Counted from the first letter of the stretch, positions 52,225-61,395 are shown. The stretch is DNA of 64,000 nt from Ruegeria_C sp041537905 (GCF_041537905.1 NZ_JBGRUO010000013.1:62001-126000); one strand, 5' to 3'. Notes: generated from the sequence alone by a model not told the origin. Numbers and translations: made by a program.

Positions 52225-53631
52225 ATGTTGAGAGCAGTACTAAAAGGAACGGCGCTGTCGGTTGCGCTTTTGGCGGCATCGGTGGTGCCACGATCGGCGG
52301 TCGCGGATAATCTCGCAGATGCGCTGGTTGGGGCTTACAATACCAGTGGGCTTTTGGAACAGAACCGCGCACTGCTGCGGGCGGCGGACGAAGATGTTGC
52401 GATAGCGGTGGCGCAGTTGCGCCCAATCATCAGCTGGACCATGCAGATTCAGCGGCAATTGGTGGATCAGCAGAACAACAATTTCAGTTCGAACAATGGT
52501 GAGACCAGCGGGTTTGTCGGTCTGTCCTTCCAGCAGTTGCTCTTTGATGGAGGTGCAACCCGGCTGGCCAAGCAAGCCGCCCAGGAATCCGTGTTGTCAG
52601 CACGTCAGACATTGATTGACGTCGAGCAAAGCATCCTGTTCCGGGCGGTTAGCGCCTATATGAACCTGATCCTGCAGGAAGATAACGTTGCGCTTCGCCG
52701 CAACAACGTCCGGGTTCTGGGTGAGGAATTGCGAGCATCACAGGACCGCTTTGAAGTGGGTGAAGTCACGCGAACGGATGTGGCTCTGTCCGAGGCCAGT
52801 GTTGCGGCAGCCCGCGCGAACCTGGCTGATGCCTTGGGTACTCTCACAACAGCTAAGGCCGAATATGTAAACGCCGTCGGAAACGAGCCAGGCAAAACTG
52901 CAGGCCAGCCGAGCTTGCCGAGGCTTCCAGCTTCGATTGACGCGGCTATAGCGGTTGCGGTCAGAACGCACCCGGACATTCTGGCGGCACAGCACCAGGT
53001 GCGCGCTGCGGAACTGATTGTACAGCAGCAACGCAAGGAACTCGGGCCTAACCTGACCCTGGATGCGGATCTGGGATATACTGAGGACTTCAGTAGTTCC
53101 GATTTCCGCAATGACTCTTCCGCCGGGGTGACGTTTCGGCAGCCGGTTTATGCCGGGGGCGCGCTTGCGGCGCAGATTCGGCGCGCAATTGCCACGCGCG
53201 ATTCCACCCGTTTTGCGCTGTTGACCTCCCAAAAGGACGTTATTCAGGGGGTCAAGGACGCCTATGTCCGGTTCCAGACAGCCGAGGCCAGCTTGACCGC
53301 TTCGAACGAACGGGTGCGGGCGGCGCAGATCGCGTTTGATGGGATCCGTGAGGAAGCGACGCTGGGCGCTCGGACAACCTTGGATGTGTTGACGGCCGAG
53401 CAGGACCTGCTGGATGCGCAGACCCAGCAGATATTTGCGCGCTCCGAACGTTCTCTGGCTGCCTATCAGGTGCTGTTGTCGCAAGGTTTGCTTACGGCTG
53501 AACGGCTGGGGCTGGCGGTTCAGATCTATGATCCGACGCTCTATTACAATCTGGTAAAAAATGCGCCTGCCAAAGTCAGCAAGCAGAGCAAGGATCTGGA
53601 CCGTGTCCTGAAAGCGCTGGGCAAGCAATAA
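52225..53631 (+). CDS. tolC: TolC-family outer membrane efflux protein
   Basis: A 468-residue outer-membrane channel of type I secretion and drug efflux. A signal peptide ending VPRSAVA is followed by two OEP repeats: ASQDRFEVGEVTRTDVALSEASVAAAR in the first half and AFDGIREEATLGARTTLDVLTAEQDL in the second. These long helices form the periplasmic tunnel. It lies 51 bp after pcm and 73 bp before the PopZ-like gene; this order is conserved in alphaproteobacteria, where valS commonly follows. Confidence 0.93.
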   Translation: MLRAVLKGTALSVALLAASVVPRSAVADNLADALVGAYNTSGLLEQNRALLRAADEDVAIAVAQLRPIISWTMQIQRQLVDQQNNNFSSNNGETSGFVGLSFQQLLFDGGATRLAKQAAQESVLSARQTLIDVEQSILFRAVSAYMNLILQEDNVALRRNNVRVLGEELRASQDRFEVGEVTRTDVALSEASVAAARANLADALGTLTTAKAEYVNAVGNEPGKTAGQPSLPRLPASIDAAIAVAVRTHPDILAAQHQVRAAELIVQQQRKELGPNLTLDADLGYTEDFSSSDFRNDSSAGVTFRQPVYAGGALAAQIRRAIATRDSTRFALLTSQKDVIQGVKDAYVRFQTAEASLTASNERVRAAQIAFDGIREEATLGARTTLDVLTAEQDLLDAQTQQIFARSERSLAAYQVLLSQGLLTAERLGLAVQIYDPTLYYNLVKNAPAKVSKQSKDLDRVLKALGKQ

Positions 53632-53704
53632 CGTTCCACTCCTGTGTTGGCAGAACAGCCGGGCTTCGCTACACTTGGGGTGAGGTTCAGAGTGGTAGAA
53701 AAAA

Positions 53705-54622
53705 ATGTCCAATCAAGCAGCCGATTTGGGAATCGAGGATGTGCTGTCCTCGATCAGAAAACTTGTCAGCAATGAAGGCGTGCCCGAGCCGCGACCGGTC
53801 GCGCCAAGAAGGCCGAAAAAGGCCAATAAACTCGTCCTGACACCCGCTTTGCGCGTGACAGAGCCGGTTCCCGAGGCGGAACGCCGCGCGCCACCCGAGC
53901 GTGGGGCGGCGGTTCCGTGGACCAACCCGAAAGCGACGCTCTATCAGGCGGCAAAATCGACCCGACAGGCAGAGGGTGAAACCCCGCCTTCAAAGCCCCG
54001 TCCGATGCTGCTGCGGCCTGAAGATGCGGTTCCTAACGACAAGGTGGCATGGATTCGCCCAAAGATCGTTCCGGACGAAAGTCGAGATCGTGAACAATCG
54101 GCGGATGAGTTTTCGTTTCGCCACAATGCTGAAACAGCCAATCCGTCAATCGCGCCACTTGAAGAGCCGTTGAGCAAAAAGATCGAAGCGCTTGAAGCGG
54201 CGATTGCGCGTACCGAGGATCAGTGGGAGCCTGACGGCACCACGGATGAGGAGTATTCCGGCACCAAGGTCGATCCATCCATTTCATGGCGGGACCGTGC
54301 GCCTGAAAAAGACGCGGCAGCGGCGCCGGATGCGGTGTCACAGGTGGAAATCGCTGCGGCTTCGGTGGTGGAACCTGCGCCGGAGGTAACGGCAACGCCA
54401 GAGACGCACACCGAAGACGCGTCACAGGGTACGGCTGCATCTCTGCAGGATCCGGTGACTGCGGATGGGGCGGTACTGGACGAGGAAAGCCTGCGCGTGC
54501 TTGTCGCGGAAATTCTGCGAGAGGAATTGCAGGGCGTTCTGGGCGAGCGGATCACGCGCAATGTGCGCAAGCTTGTCCGCCGCGAAATTCAGCGCGCACT
54601 GACCGCCCGCGATCTGGGCTAA
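53705..54622 (+). CDS. PopZ-like protein (DUF2497)
   Basis: A 305-residue, acidic and largely disordered protein with conserved ends. The N-terminal IEDVLSSIRKLVSNEG helix and the C-terminal helices LRVLVAEILREELQGVLGERI and NVRKLVRREIQRALTAR resemble PopZ, the polar organiser of alphaproteobacteria; the middle is Pro/Glu/Ala-rich. The pcm-tolC-PopZ-like order supports the call, but the region before the C-terminus is unusually long and weakly conserved. A role in polar scaffolding is inference. Confidence 0.6.
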   Translation: MSNQAADLGIEDVLSSIRKLVSNEGVPEPRPVAPRRPKKANKLVLTPALRVTEPVPEAERRAPPERGAAVPWTNPKATLYQAAKSTRQAEGETPPSKPRPMLLRPEDAVPNDKVAWIRPKIVPDESRDREQSADEFSFRHNAETANPSIAPLEEPLSKKIEALEAAIARTEDQWEPDGTTDEEYSGTKVDPSISWRDRAPEKDAAAAPDAVSQVEIAAASVVEPAPEVTATPETHTEDASQGTAASLQDPVTADGAVLDEESLRVLVAEILREELQGVLGERITRNVRKLVRREIQRALTARDLG

Positions 54623-54626
54623 ACCT

Positions 54627-56084
54627 CTACTGCCGCGCCGGGCTTTCCGCCAGCGCGAGCAGCAGGTCGAGGTCCATGTAGCGCTCCAGATGATCGGCCA
54701 GCGCGTCGAGCGTTGCTTCGACACCGTCCTCATAGGCGGTGTCCGAGCTTTGTCCCTGCGACGCCAGATATCCCGTGCGAAACGCATCCGACGAGAAGAT
54801 ACCGTGCAGATAGCTGCCGCGAATGCGCCCATTGGCTGAGGCCGCGCCTTCGGGCCGGTCACCGATGGACAGCCATGCACGCGCGCAGTCCGGCCCGGTG
54901 GTCCGGCCCATGTGAATTTCATAGCCGCTCACGGTTGTGCCAGTCTCCAGCGCAACCGCTTCGGTCAGCTTGACCTGTTTGCGCCCCGCCATCACCGTCT
55001 CGACATCCAGCAGGCCGAGACCGGCGACCTTGCCCGGACGGCCATCGACGCCATAGGGATCGTCGATACTGTGCCCCAGCATCTGATAGCCGCCGCACAG
55101 GCCCAGAACATGCCCGCCGCGCCGCACATGTGCCAGCAGGTCGATATCCCAGCCCTGGGCGCGGAAATAGGCCAGATCGCCGATCGTGGATTTGCTGCCC
55201 GGCAGCAGCACCAGATCGGCATCGCCGGGCAGGGGGCGCCCGCCCGGCACGATCTCGACCGTGATGCCGGGTTCGGCGGCCAGCGGGTCGAGATCGTCGA
55301 AATTCGCCATGCGTTCCAGCTGTGGCACCACAACCTTGAACGCCCCGCCCGCATGCGAGCGGATGTCCATCATGTCCTCGGCGGGCAGCTTCCAGGCGTC
55401 CTCGAACCACGGCACCACGCCCAGACAGGGCCAGCCGGTGCGCGCCGCAATGTCGTCGCGCCCGTCATCGAACAGGCGGATATCCCCCTTGAAGCGGTTC
55501 ACCGCAAAGCCCCGGATCCGGTCCAAATCGGTCTGATCCAGCACCGCTTGCGTGCCGACGATCTGCGCGATCACGCCGCCACGATGGATGTCGCCCACCA
55601 GCACCACGGGAACCCCTGCCGCGCAGGCAAAGCCCATATTGGCAATGTCGCCCGCCCGCAGGTTGGTCTCTGCCGGGCTGCCCGCGCCCTCGATCAGCAC
55701 CAGATCGGCGTCGCTGCAGAGCCGGTCAAAGCTCTCCAATGCAGCCGTCAGCAGGCTGGATTTGTCCTTGCGGTAATCGGCGGCTTTCAGGGTGCCACGC
55801 CGCTGGCCCTGAACGATCACCTGCGCGCCGGTATCGGTTTCGGGTTTCAGCAGGATCGGGTTCATATCCGTATGCGGCGCGCTGAACGCTGCCCGCGCCT
55901 GCAGCGCCTGCGCGCGCCCGATCTCGCCGCCCTCCGCAGTCACGGCGGCATTGTTGGACATGTTCTGCGGCTTGAACGGTGCAACCCGCAGTCCACGCCG
56001 GGCATAGGCCCGTGCCAGCCCGGCCACCAGCATGGATTTCCCGACATTGCTGCCGGTGCCCTGAATCATGATGGACTTGACCAT
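54627..56084 (-). CDS. cobQ: Cobyric acid synthase
   Basis: CobQ amidates side chains b, d, e and g of adenosyl-cobyrinic acid diamide with glutamine and ATP. The 485-residue protein has the P-loop IMIQGTGSNVGKSMLVAGL, FKPQNMSNNAAVT, DIHRGGVIAQIVGT, LLPGSKSTIGDL and the amidotransferase Cys in VLGLCGGYQMLG; SYLHGIF carries the His. The ATG at 56084 has AGGAGG. It stands about 8 kb from the main cob locus and has no riboswitch ahead of it. Confidence 0.95.
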   Translation of the reverse strand: MVKSIMIQGTGSNVGKSMLVAGLARAYARRGLRVAPFKPQNMSNNAAVTAEGGEIGRAQALQARAAFSAPHTDMNPILLKPETDTGAQVIVQGQRRGTLKAADYRKDKSSLLTAALESFDRLCSDADLVLIEGAGSPAETNLRAGDIANMGFACAAGVPVVLVGDIHRGGVIAQIVGTQAVLDQTDLDRIRGFAVNRFKGDIRLFDDGRDDIAARTGWPCLGVVPWFEDAWKLPAEDMMDIRSHAGGAFKVVVPQLERMANFDDLDPLAAEPGITVEIVPGGRPLPGDADLVLLPGSKSTIGDLAYFRAQGWDIDLLAHVRRGGHVLGLCGGYQMLGHSIDDPYGVDGRPGKVAGLGLLDVETVMAGRKQVKLTEAVALETGTTVSGYEIHMGRTTGPDCARAWLSIGDRPEGAASANGRIRGSYLHGIFSSDAFRTGYLASQGQSSDTAYEDGVEATLDALADHLERYMDLDLLLALAESPARQ

Positions 56085-56142
56085 GGCCTGCCTCCTAACG
56101 TGGCCCGCAGATGACCTGATTTGTGCCCCGAGGAAAAGCCCC

Positions 56143-56712
56143 ATGAACACGCCCGCGCATCTTTTGATCGGTGCCGCCGTCTTTGGGCGGGGGCAGGGGC
56201 GTCGGGTGATGGCTGCGGCGCTTCTGGGGGCATTGGCGCCGGACGCATCGCTTTATGTGATGGCGCTCTGGGCACTGCATGTGCAGGGCATCCCGCCGCA
56301 GGTGGTGTTTGATGAGCTTTACTTCTCGCCCGCCTGGCAGAGTGTCTTTGCCGTCGACAACAGTTTCGTCCTCTGGGGGTTGTTGATGACGGTTGCGCTG
56401 ATCCGGCGCAGTCCGGTCCTGATCGCTTTTGCCGGTGCCGCGCTTTTGCATCTGGCGACGGACTTTGTGCTGCATGCCGGGGATGGGCGACCGCAATTCT
56501 GGCCGCTTACGAACTGGGTCTTCGACAGCCCGGTCAGCTATTGGGACAGTACCCATCACGCGCTCTGGGTGGCGCCTGTGGTGGCCATTGCCTGCTGTCT
56601 GGCGTTCTGGAGCCTGTGGCGCAGCGGTCTGGGACCGGTTGGCGTGGTTGCCTTTGGTCTGATGCTGGCGGCCGAGCTCTGGACGGCGCGGCAGTGGATT
56701 CTGTTCTTCTGA
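56143..56712 (+). CDS. YdjM-like integral membrane protein
   Basis: A 189-residue protein with about four hydrophobic segments. It shows MNTPAHLLIGAAVFG with a conserved His-6, ALLGALAPDASLYVMALWAL and LLHLATDFVLHAGDGRPQFWPL, which match the YdjM-like (DUF457/PF04307-type) membrane hydrolase-like family, with Asp and His residues in a metal-binding pattern. It is sometimes annotated as a cobalamin-related protein because of its neighbour cobQ. It is divergent from cobQ, with 58 bases between starts. GAGGAAAAG precedes the ATG. Confidence 0.75.
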   Translation: MNTPAHLLIGAAVFGRGQGRRVMAAALLGALAPDASLYVMALWALHVQGIPPQVVFDELYFSPAWQSVFAVDNSFVLWGLLMTVALIRRSPVLIAFAGAALLHLATDFVLHAGDGRPQFWPLTNWVFDSPVSYWDSTHHALWVAPVVAIACCLAFWSLWRSGLGPVGVVAFGLMLAAELWTARQWILFF

Positions 56713-56714
56713 CG

Positions 56715-56743
56715 AAAAACGCGCCCCGTAGGGCGCGCTTTTT
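56715..56743. terminator. Bidirectional intrinsic terminator
   Basis: AAAAAC-GCGCCC-CGTA-GGGCGC-GCTTTTT has a perfect 6-bp stem with an A-run before and a T-run after. It can end the YdjM-like gene on the plus strand and the DUF6280 gene on the minus strand. Confidence 0.8.
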
Positions 56744-56764
56744 CAACCTTGAGGAGATTGTGTC

Positions 56765-57085
56765 TCAGGCAGCTTCGGCCTGTTGCGCTGCATTGCGGCG
56801 CTCGCTCTCCTCGCGCGACAGCGCGACGGATGTACGCACCCCGCGACCGACGAATTCCATCAGGCCACCCACAACCCGTTCGTTGGGATCGATCCCGGCG
56901 CAGCTCAGTACTTCGCGCCCATCGCGCGAACGTGCCCAGCGGGCGATCTGCTCGGGGCCGTTGCCATATTTCTTGTCGTCGGCGATGGCGTCGTCCAATG
57001 CGGCCAATACGACAGCCGCGAAAAGTTTGCGTGCACGATTGCCTTGCTCGTTGTTAAAGGCGGTGCCGTCAACGAAATCTTGCAT
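56765..57085 (-). CDS. DUF6280 family protein
   Basis: A 106-residue protein of a family known mainly from Rhodobacteraceae. It shows QDFVDGTAFNNEQGNRARKLF, ALDDAIADDKKYGNGPEQIARWARSRDGREVLSCAGID and FVGRGVRTSVALSREES. Function is unknown. The ATG at 57085 has AAGGAAG; the long open frame upstream runs antisense to efp and is not coding. It is divergent from efp, with 219 bp between starts. Confidence 0.7.
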   Translation of the reverse strand: MQDFVDGTAFNNEQGNRARKLFAAVVLAALDDAIADDKKYGNGPEQIARWARSRDGREVLSCAGIDPNERVVGGLMEFVGRGVRTSVALSREESERRNAAQQAEAA

Positions 57086-57304
57086 CTCGTCTTCCTTGTT
57101 GTTCTTGCTCTTGCATTTTTCGGCGTAGCGTTGCTTATGACTGATCAGACTCGATTCGGGTACCCCAAAGATGCATAAGAGCGTTGCGTCTGGCGCATGG
57201 CTCGCTGCATGTGCAGCACAAGGTATCGTTGTCTTGCCTGTGTCCTTTGCGCCAGATATAGGAGCGCGAAGCAAGGCATCAACCGTATGTGAAGGATTTA
57301 AGTC

Positions 57305-57868
57305 ATGCCCAAGATCAACGGAAACGAAATCCGGCCGGGCAACGTGCTGGAGCATAATGACGGGCTCTGGGCTGCGGTCAAGGTCGACCATGTGAAACCC
57401 GGCAAGGGCGGCGCCTTTGCTCAGGTCGAGCTGCGCAACCTGCGCAACGGCTCGAAACTGAACGAGCGCTTCCGGTCTGCGGACAAGGTCGAGCGCGTGC
57501 GTCTGGAGCAGAAAGATCAGCAATTTCTCTATGAAAACGATGGGATGCTGGTCTTCATGGATACTGAGACCTATGAGCAGGTCGAGGTTCCGGCCGAGTT
57601 GCTGGGCGACCGCCGCCCCTTCCTGCAGGATGGCATGACCATCGTGGTCGAGTTCTACGAAGCCGAGGCACTGAACGCCACGGTGCCGCAAAAAGTGACC
57701 TGCCAGATCGTCGAGACCGAACCGGTGGTCAAGGGCCAGACAGCGGCAAACTCCTTCAAGCCCGCGATCCTCGACAATGGTGTCAAGATCATGGTTCCCC
57801 CCTTTGTCGGGCAGGACGAAATGATCGTCGTGAACACCGAGACCATGGAATATTCCGAACGCGCGTAA
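57305..57868 (+). CDS. efp: Elongation factor P
   Basis: EF-P helps the ribosome make peptide bonds at proline stretches. The 187-residue protein has the KOW-like N-terminal domain with NGNEIRPGNVLEHNDG and the loop KPGKGGAF, in which Lys34 equals the modified lysine of E. coli. Two OB domains follow, with DTETYEQVEVP and VKGQTAANSFKPAIL, and VPPFVGQDEMIVVNTE at the end. A Lys at this loop means it is either lysylated or unmodified; no epmA or epmB is in the window. Confidence 0.96.
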   Translation: MPKINGNEIRPGNVLEHNDGLWAAVKVDHVKPGKGGAFAQVELRNLRNGSKLNERFRSADKVERVRLEQKDQQFLYENDGMLVFMDTETYEQVEVPAELLGDRRPFLQDGMTIVVEFYEAEALNATVPQKVTCQIVETEPVVKGQTAANSFKPAILDNGVKIMVPPFVGQDEMIVVNTETMEYSERA

Positions 57869-57895
57869 CGCAGCGTCACGACGGAACCGCCCAAA

Positions 57896-57925
57896 CACGC
57901 GCCGACCGCTCGGCAGTTGGCGCGT
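57896..57925 (+). terminator. Hairpin after efp
   Basis: ACGCGCC at 57896 pairs with GGCGCGT ending at 57925, with a T-rich stretch afterwards. It lies 27 bases after the efp stop and is probably its terminator. Confidence 0.55.
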
Positions 57926-57986
57926 ATTTATTGGGTTTTTGCACAAACATTTCAGAGCAGGTCGCGCCTTGGCCGACTCGCCGCTG

Positions 57987-58919
57987 TCACGGTCGGGCCG
58001 GTTTCCCACTTGCTGGCGGCGGGGGCAGAATCTCACGCAATAGGTCGAACTTGATCCGGTTGGCGCTGACCTGCCGGTAAAAGGCGATCAGGAACGCGGT
58101 GGGGGCCTGAATGCGGGTGAGGCCGACTGTGGCGGCCACCACCGTGCCCACATCAGTGCGCCCGTTCAGAACCAGCCAGCCGCCCAGCATCAGCACCGCA
58201 ACCGTGCCAACGCCGTTTATGACGCTCAGCAGGAACTTGCTGGACAGTTTCCAGATGAAGATTCGCCGACGCGTGTCATAGATGCGGTCGAATTCGGCCA
58301 GAATGGCGGCCTTGACCTCGGCGGTCTGTTCGGCGCTCAAGCGGTCAGTTGAGGCGCGCAGCACATGCACCCGCTCAGCGATGAAGCGGTTCACATGGCT
58401 TTGTGAATAGATCACGATCAGAATTTGAGGCGCAATCATCATCAGCGCGATCAGCCCCAGCATCGGCTGGGTCGAGGCGATATAGCCGATCACGCTGATC
58501 AATGTCCCGATCTGCACCACCGGCTCGGAAAAGGCGCTGCCGGCAAATTTTCCCAATTCCTCGGCCTCAGCCGAGATTGCGGTGGTCAGCGTGCCCTGGC
58601 GCCCCCTGGTGCGGCCCGGAATGTCGGTCCGGTCCAGCAATCGAACCCGGATCAGGCGGATGGTGTCTTCGCCCAGAGTGCTGGCGCGATACCCCATGAC
58701 CCATTTCAACAGCAGGCTCAGCAGGATAGCCGCCATCATCCCTGCGCCCAGCAGAAACAGCTTTTCCTTCTCCAGCGTGTTCGCGGTCAGCAGGTTGATG
58801 ATGTTCTTCTGGAAATCCAACGGGACAGCCGCCAATGCGGCGATGGCCAGCGACATCAGGATCAGAATGATCTGCCGCCCGGAACTGACCCGCCAGATCG
58901 CGGCATAAAGCTGAAACAT
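57987..58919 (-). CDS. ABC-exporter six-helix membrane domain without ATPase
   Basis: A 310-residue protein that is only the type-1 ABC exporter membrane domain. Six hydrophobic segments are visible, such as IILILMSLAIAALAAVP, LLGAGMMAAILLSLLLKWVM and LIALMMIAPQILIVIYSQS. It carries the coupling-type segment RVRLLDRTDIPGRTRGRQGTLTTAISAEAEELG. No Walker A or signature motif follows: the stop comes just after the sixth helix. It may be paired with a remote ATPase or have a non-transport role. It is flanked by efp and ygfZ. Confidence 0.8.
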   Translation of the reverse strand: MFQLYAAIWRVSSGRQIILILMSLAIAALAAVPLDFQKNIINLLTANTLEKEKLFLLGAGMMAAILLSLLLKWVMGYRASTLGEDTIRLIRVRLLDRTDIPGRTRGRQGTLTTAISAEAEELGKFAGSAFSEPVVQIGTLISVIGYIASTQPMLGLIALMMIAPQILIVIYSQSHVNRFIAERVHVLRASTDRLSAEQTAEVKAAILAEFDRIYDTRRRIFIWKLSSKFLLSVINGVGTVAVLMLGGWLVLNGRTDVGTVVAATVGLTRIQAPTAFLIAFYRQVSANRIKFDLLREILPPPPASGKPARP

Positions 58920-59002
58920 CTTCGTCCCTCAAACCTTCTTCGACGCAGTGTGCGAAGAAACCAATCGGAACTCAAACCTTGAATGTGGCCCGGGTTGTAG
59001 AG

Positions 59003-59743
59003 TCAGTCCTGGTCCATCCTGACCCGAGCCGAACCCGCGCTCAGTTCGTTTTTAGCGCGGTCAAAGCGCAGATAGGCGATGGCGCGGTTGCCGGACCGGG
59101 TAAAGAGCGTTCCGGCGGGTTTGCCATCGGCGGTGATCGCGGTTCCGGGTTCCGCGTCGCCCTCGACATCGACCAGGCAAAGCCCCTTGCGCAGCGCCGT
59201 CTTGTGCTTCATCCGGGCGGTCACTTCCTGACCCACATAGCAGCCCTTCTTGAAGTCCACGCCATTGAGCGCCTCGAACCCGGATTCCAGGATATAGCTA
59301 TCAGGCGTCAGTTCGATCCCGGTTTCGGGGATGCAATGGGCCACGCGGATCGCATCCCAATCGCTGCCATCATCGCTTTCATCGGCCTCAGAATAGCGCC
59401 GCCAGCCAAGGTCCGCATGACGCGGATCGGGCAGGGCACCCTCGGGCGCAGGCCCGGTGCCGCGCTGCAGGTTCAGCGCGCTCCCGGTGATCTGCACATC
59501 GGCGCGCAGCTTGTACATGCTCAGGCGTTTGAACAGCATGTCACCGAGGGTTTCCGCCACATCCAGCAGGATGCCGTCACCCTGCCGGGCAAGGAAGAAA
59601 TCGGCGATATACTTGCCCTGCGGCGTCAGCAGAGCGGCATAAACCAGGCCTTGATCAAGCCCTTTGATATCGTTGGTAACAAGGCCCTGAAGAAAATCCG
59701 TAGCGTCAGAACCGGTAATCATCAGGATGCGGCGGTTGGACAT
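59003..59743 (-). CDS. ygfZ: YgfZ/GcvT-like folate-binding protein
   Basis: A 246-residue tetrahydrofolate-dependent protein for repair or assembly of iron-sulfur clusters. It starts RRILMITGSDATDFLQGLVTND and contains the signature KKGCYVGQEVTARMKH with its redox Cys. The short length, with weak C-terminal domain, is common in alphaproteobacteria. The ATG at 59743 is chosen; the frame before it is open but antisense to the next gene's upstream region. It is divergent from the glycosyltransferase. Confidence 0.9.
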   Translation of the reverse strand: MSNRRILMITGSDATDFLQGLVTNDIKGLDQGLVYAALLTPQGKYIADFFLARQGDGILLDVAETLGDMLFKRLSMYKLRADVQITGSALNLQRGTGPAPEGALPDPRHADLGWRRYSEADESDDGSDWDAIRVAHCIPETGIELTPDSYILESGFEALNGVDFKKGCYVGQEVTARMKHKTALRKGLCLVDVEGDAEPGTAITADGKPAGTLFTRSGNRAIAYLRFDRAKNELSAGSARVRMDQD

Positions 59744-59815
59744 CTGGGGTTCCTCGTCTAGGCTCTGGCCCCCGTGATATAGGACAACCCCGCCCGGGCA
59801 CCAGAGGAGAAGCAC

Positions 59816-60493
59816 ATGGCGGCCAAGATCAGTATCGTGATCCCGACGCTCAACGCCGGTGACAGCCTGCCAGCCTGCCTGGAGGCCCTGATCGAAGGGT
59901 TGACCGCCGGGTTGATCCGCGAGTTGATCGTGACCGATGGCGGTTCGCAGGATGTCACCTGCGCCATCGCGGATGAGGCCGGGGCGCATCTGGTGAGCGG
60001 GCCCGCCTCGCGCGGGGGGCAGTTGCGGCGCGGCTGCGCCGAGGCGCGGGCCGATTGGTTGCTGGTCCTGCATGCCGATACGGTGCTTGAGCGGGGCTGG
60101 TCGCAGGTCGTGGGCGAACATATCGAGGGGTCAGGGCAGGGGGCCTATTTCCGGCTTGCCTTCCGTGCCGGTGGATTTGCCCCGGCCTGGGTCGCGGGTT
60201 GGGCCAACCTCCGCTCGCGGCTTTTCGGGCTGCCCTATGGCGATCAGGGGCTGCTGGTGCGTCGGGCGGTCTATGAACGCGTCGGCGGCTATCCCGATCA
60301 GCCGCTGATGGAGGATGTGGCGCTGGTGCGTGCCCTGCCGCGGCTGACGGGCCTGCCCGTGCGCGCAACAACCAGCGCCAAACGATACGCCAAGGCCGGT
60401 TGGCTGCGGCGCGGGGCGCGCAACCTCTGGACGCTGACGCGCTATTTTGCCGGGGCCGATCCACAAAAGCTGGCCGAGAGCTACTGGCGCTGA
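59816..60493 (+). CDS. TIGR04283-type glycosyltransferase
   Basis: A 225-residue GT2-like enzyme. It has ISIVIPTLNAGDSLPACLEAL, IVTDGGSQDVT, the GPASRGGQLRRGC loop, LVLHADTVL with the DxD-type metal site, and PYGDQGLLVRRAVYERVGG. TIGR04283 is linked in databases to rSAM/selenodomain and arsenosugar clusters. Its usual partner TIGR04282 is not in the window. The acceptor is unknown. Confidence 0.85.
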   Translation: MAAKISIVIPTLNAGDSLPACLEALIEGLTAGLIRELIVTDGGSQDVTCAIADEAGAHLVSGPASRGGQLRRGCAEARADWLLVLHADTVLERGWSQVVGEHIEGSGQGAYFRLAFRAGGFAPAWVAGWANLRSRLFGLPYGDQGLLVRRAVYERVGGYPDQPLMEDVALVRALPRLTGLPVRATTSAKRYAKAGWLRRGARNLWTLTRYFAGADPQKLAESYWR

Positions 60494-60520
60494 CAAGGCG
60501 TTTCGTTTCGGGGCGGCTGT

Positions 60521-61282
60521 TCAGCGCAACTCCACCAGCGATTTGCCCAACCGGAACGGCGCTGCAAAGCTGACCAGACAGAGGGCGATGACCTGCAGGA
60601 TCAGGATATGCGCATTGGCCTGCAGGTACTCCCATTCATCCTTCAGCTTGCCAACCTGTTCCACCAGATCGTCATAGGCCTGCGCCAGGATCAGATAGTC
60701 GCCCGCAATCGCGGGCACCTTGCGGCGCATATTGTCGACCGCTTTCTGCGTCTGATCGTCCAGCGTGGTGAAGACCAGAAACTGATCGGGATCAAAGGCA
60801 TCGGCCTGCGCCATCATGCCCTTCATCTCGTCCATGTCATCCTCGTCCCGCCCGCCAAACAGAAAGTTCAACCCCTGCAGTGGCGCGACCTCGTCGGTGA
60901 CGGCGATGAACAGGGGCAGGTCGGCATTGCTGGCGGTGGAGGCGGACAGGAACTCAACCTTTTCGCAGAGAACCCCGGTATCGGGATCGTAAGCAGGGTC
61001 GCAAAACCGCAGGCGAAAACGGGCGGCGTCGCGGTCAAAGGCCAGCGTGGCGGCATAGGCCACATCGATCTGCCGGTCGAGGCGCGAACTGTCCGAGACA
61101 TAGAGCCCCGCGATAATCGCCGTCAGCGCGCCGATGCCGCCCAGCAGAACCCAGACCAGATCGGCCAGTTTCCACGCCCGGTGACCGGCGGGTTTGCGAA
61201 ACAGGAACCCGGTGCCGATACAGCCCCCCAGAAAGAAGAGCAAAAGCAAGGCCAGTTGGTTTTCGGCGATGAAATTGGTCAT
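60521..61282 (-). CDS. Membrane protein of unknown function
   Basis: A 253-residue protein with helices at the start (LALLLLFFLGGCIGTGFLF and LADLVWVLLGGIGALTAIIAGLYV) and end (HILILQVIALCLVSFAAPF). A soluble region of about 160 residues lies between; it has two Cys (FCDPAYDPDTGVLCEK) and acidic stretches (GRDEDDMDEMKG). The topology suggests a periplasmic domain between membrane anchors. I do not recognise a family. It converges on the glycosyltransferase gene, 27 bp between stops. Confidence 0.6.
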   Translation of the reverse strand: MTNFIAENQLALLLLFFLGGCIGTGFLFRKPAGHRAWKLADLVWVLLGGIGALTAIIAGLYVSDSSRLDRQIDVAYAATLAFDRDAARFRLRFCDPAYDPDTGVLCEKVEFLSASTASNADLPLFIAVTDEVAPLQGLNFLFGGRDEDDMDEMKGMMAQADAFDPDQFLVFTTLDDQTQKAVDNMRRKVPAIAGDYLILAQAYDDLVEQVGKLKDEWEYLQANAHILILQVIALCLVSFAAPFRLGKSLVELR

Positions 61283-61395
61283 GATCCGAGTCTATGCACG
61301 CCCCGCCCCCGCGCAACAGTCCTCACGCAGATGTAGGTTGCGGTTTATCCGCAAGTGCGGCGTTCAGGCCAACGCGCAATTGTGCGGCAGATAAC

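Noticed and set aside
54912..56114. 400-residue plus-strand frame over cobQ
   Set aside because: Antisense to cobQ, which has complete P-loop and amidotransferase motifs.
57086..58036. Upstream extension of the DUF6280 gene through efp
   Set aside because: It runs antisense to efp; the protein homology starts at 57085, with a good ribosome site.
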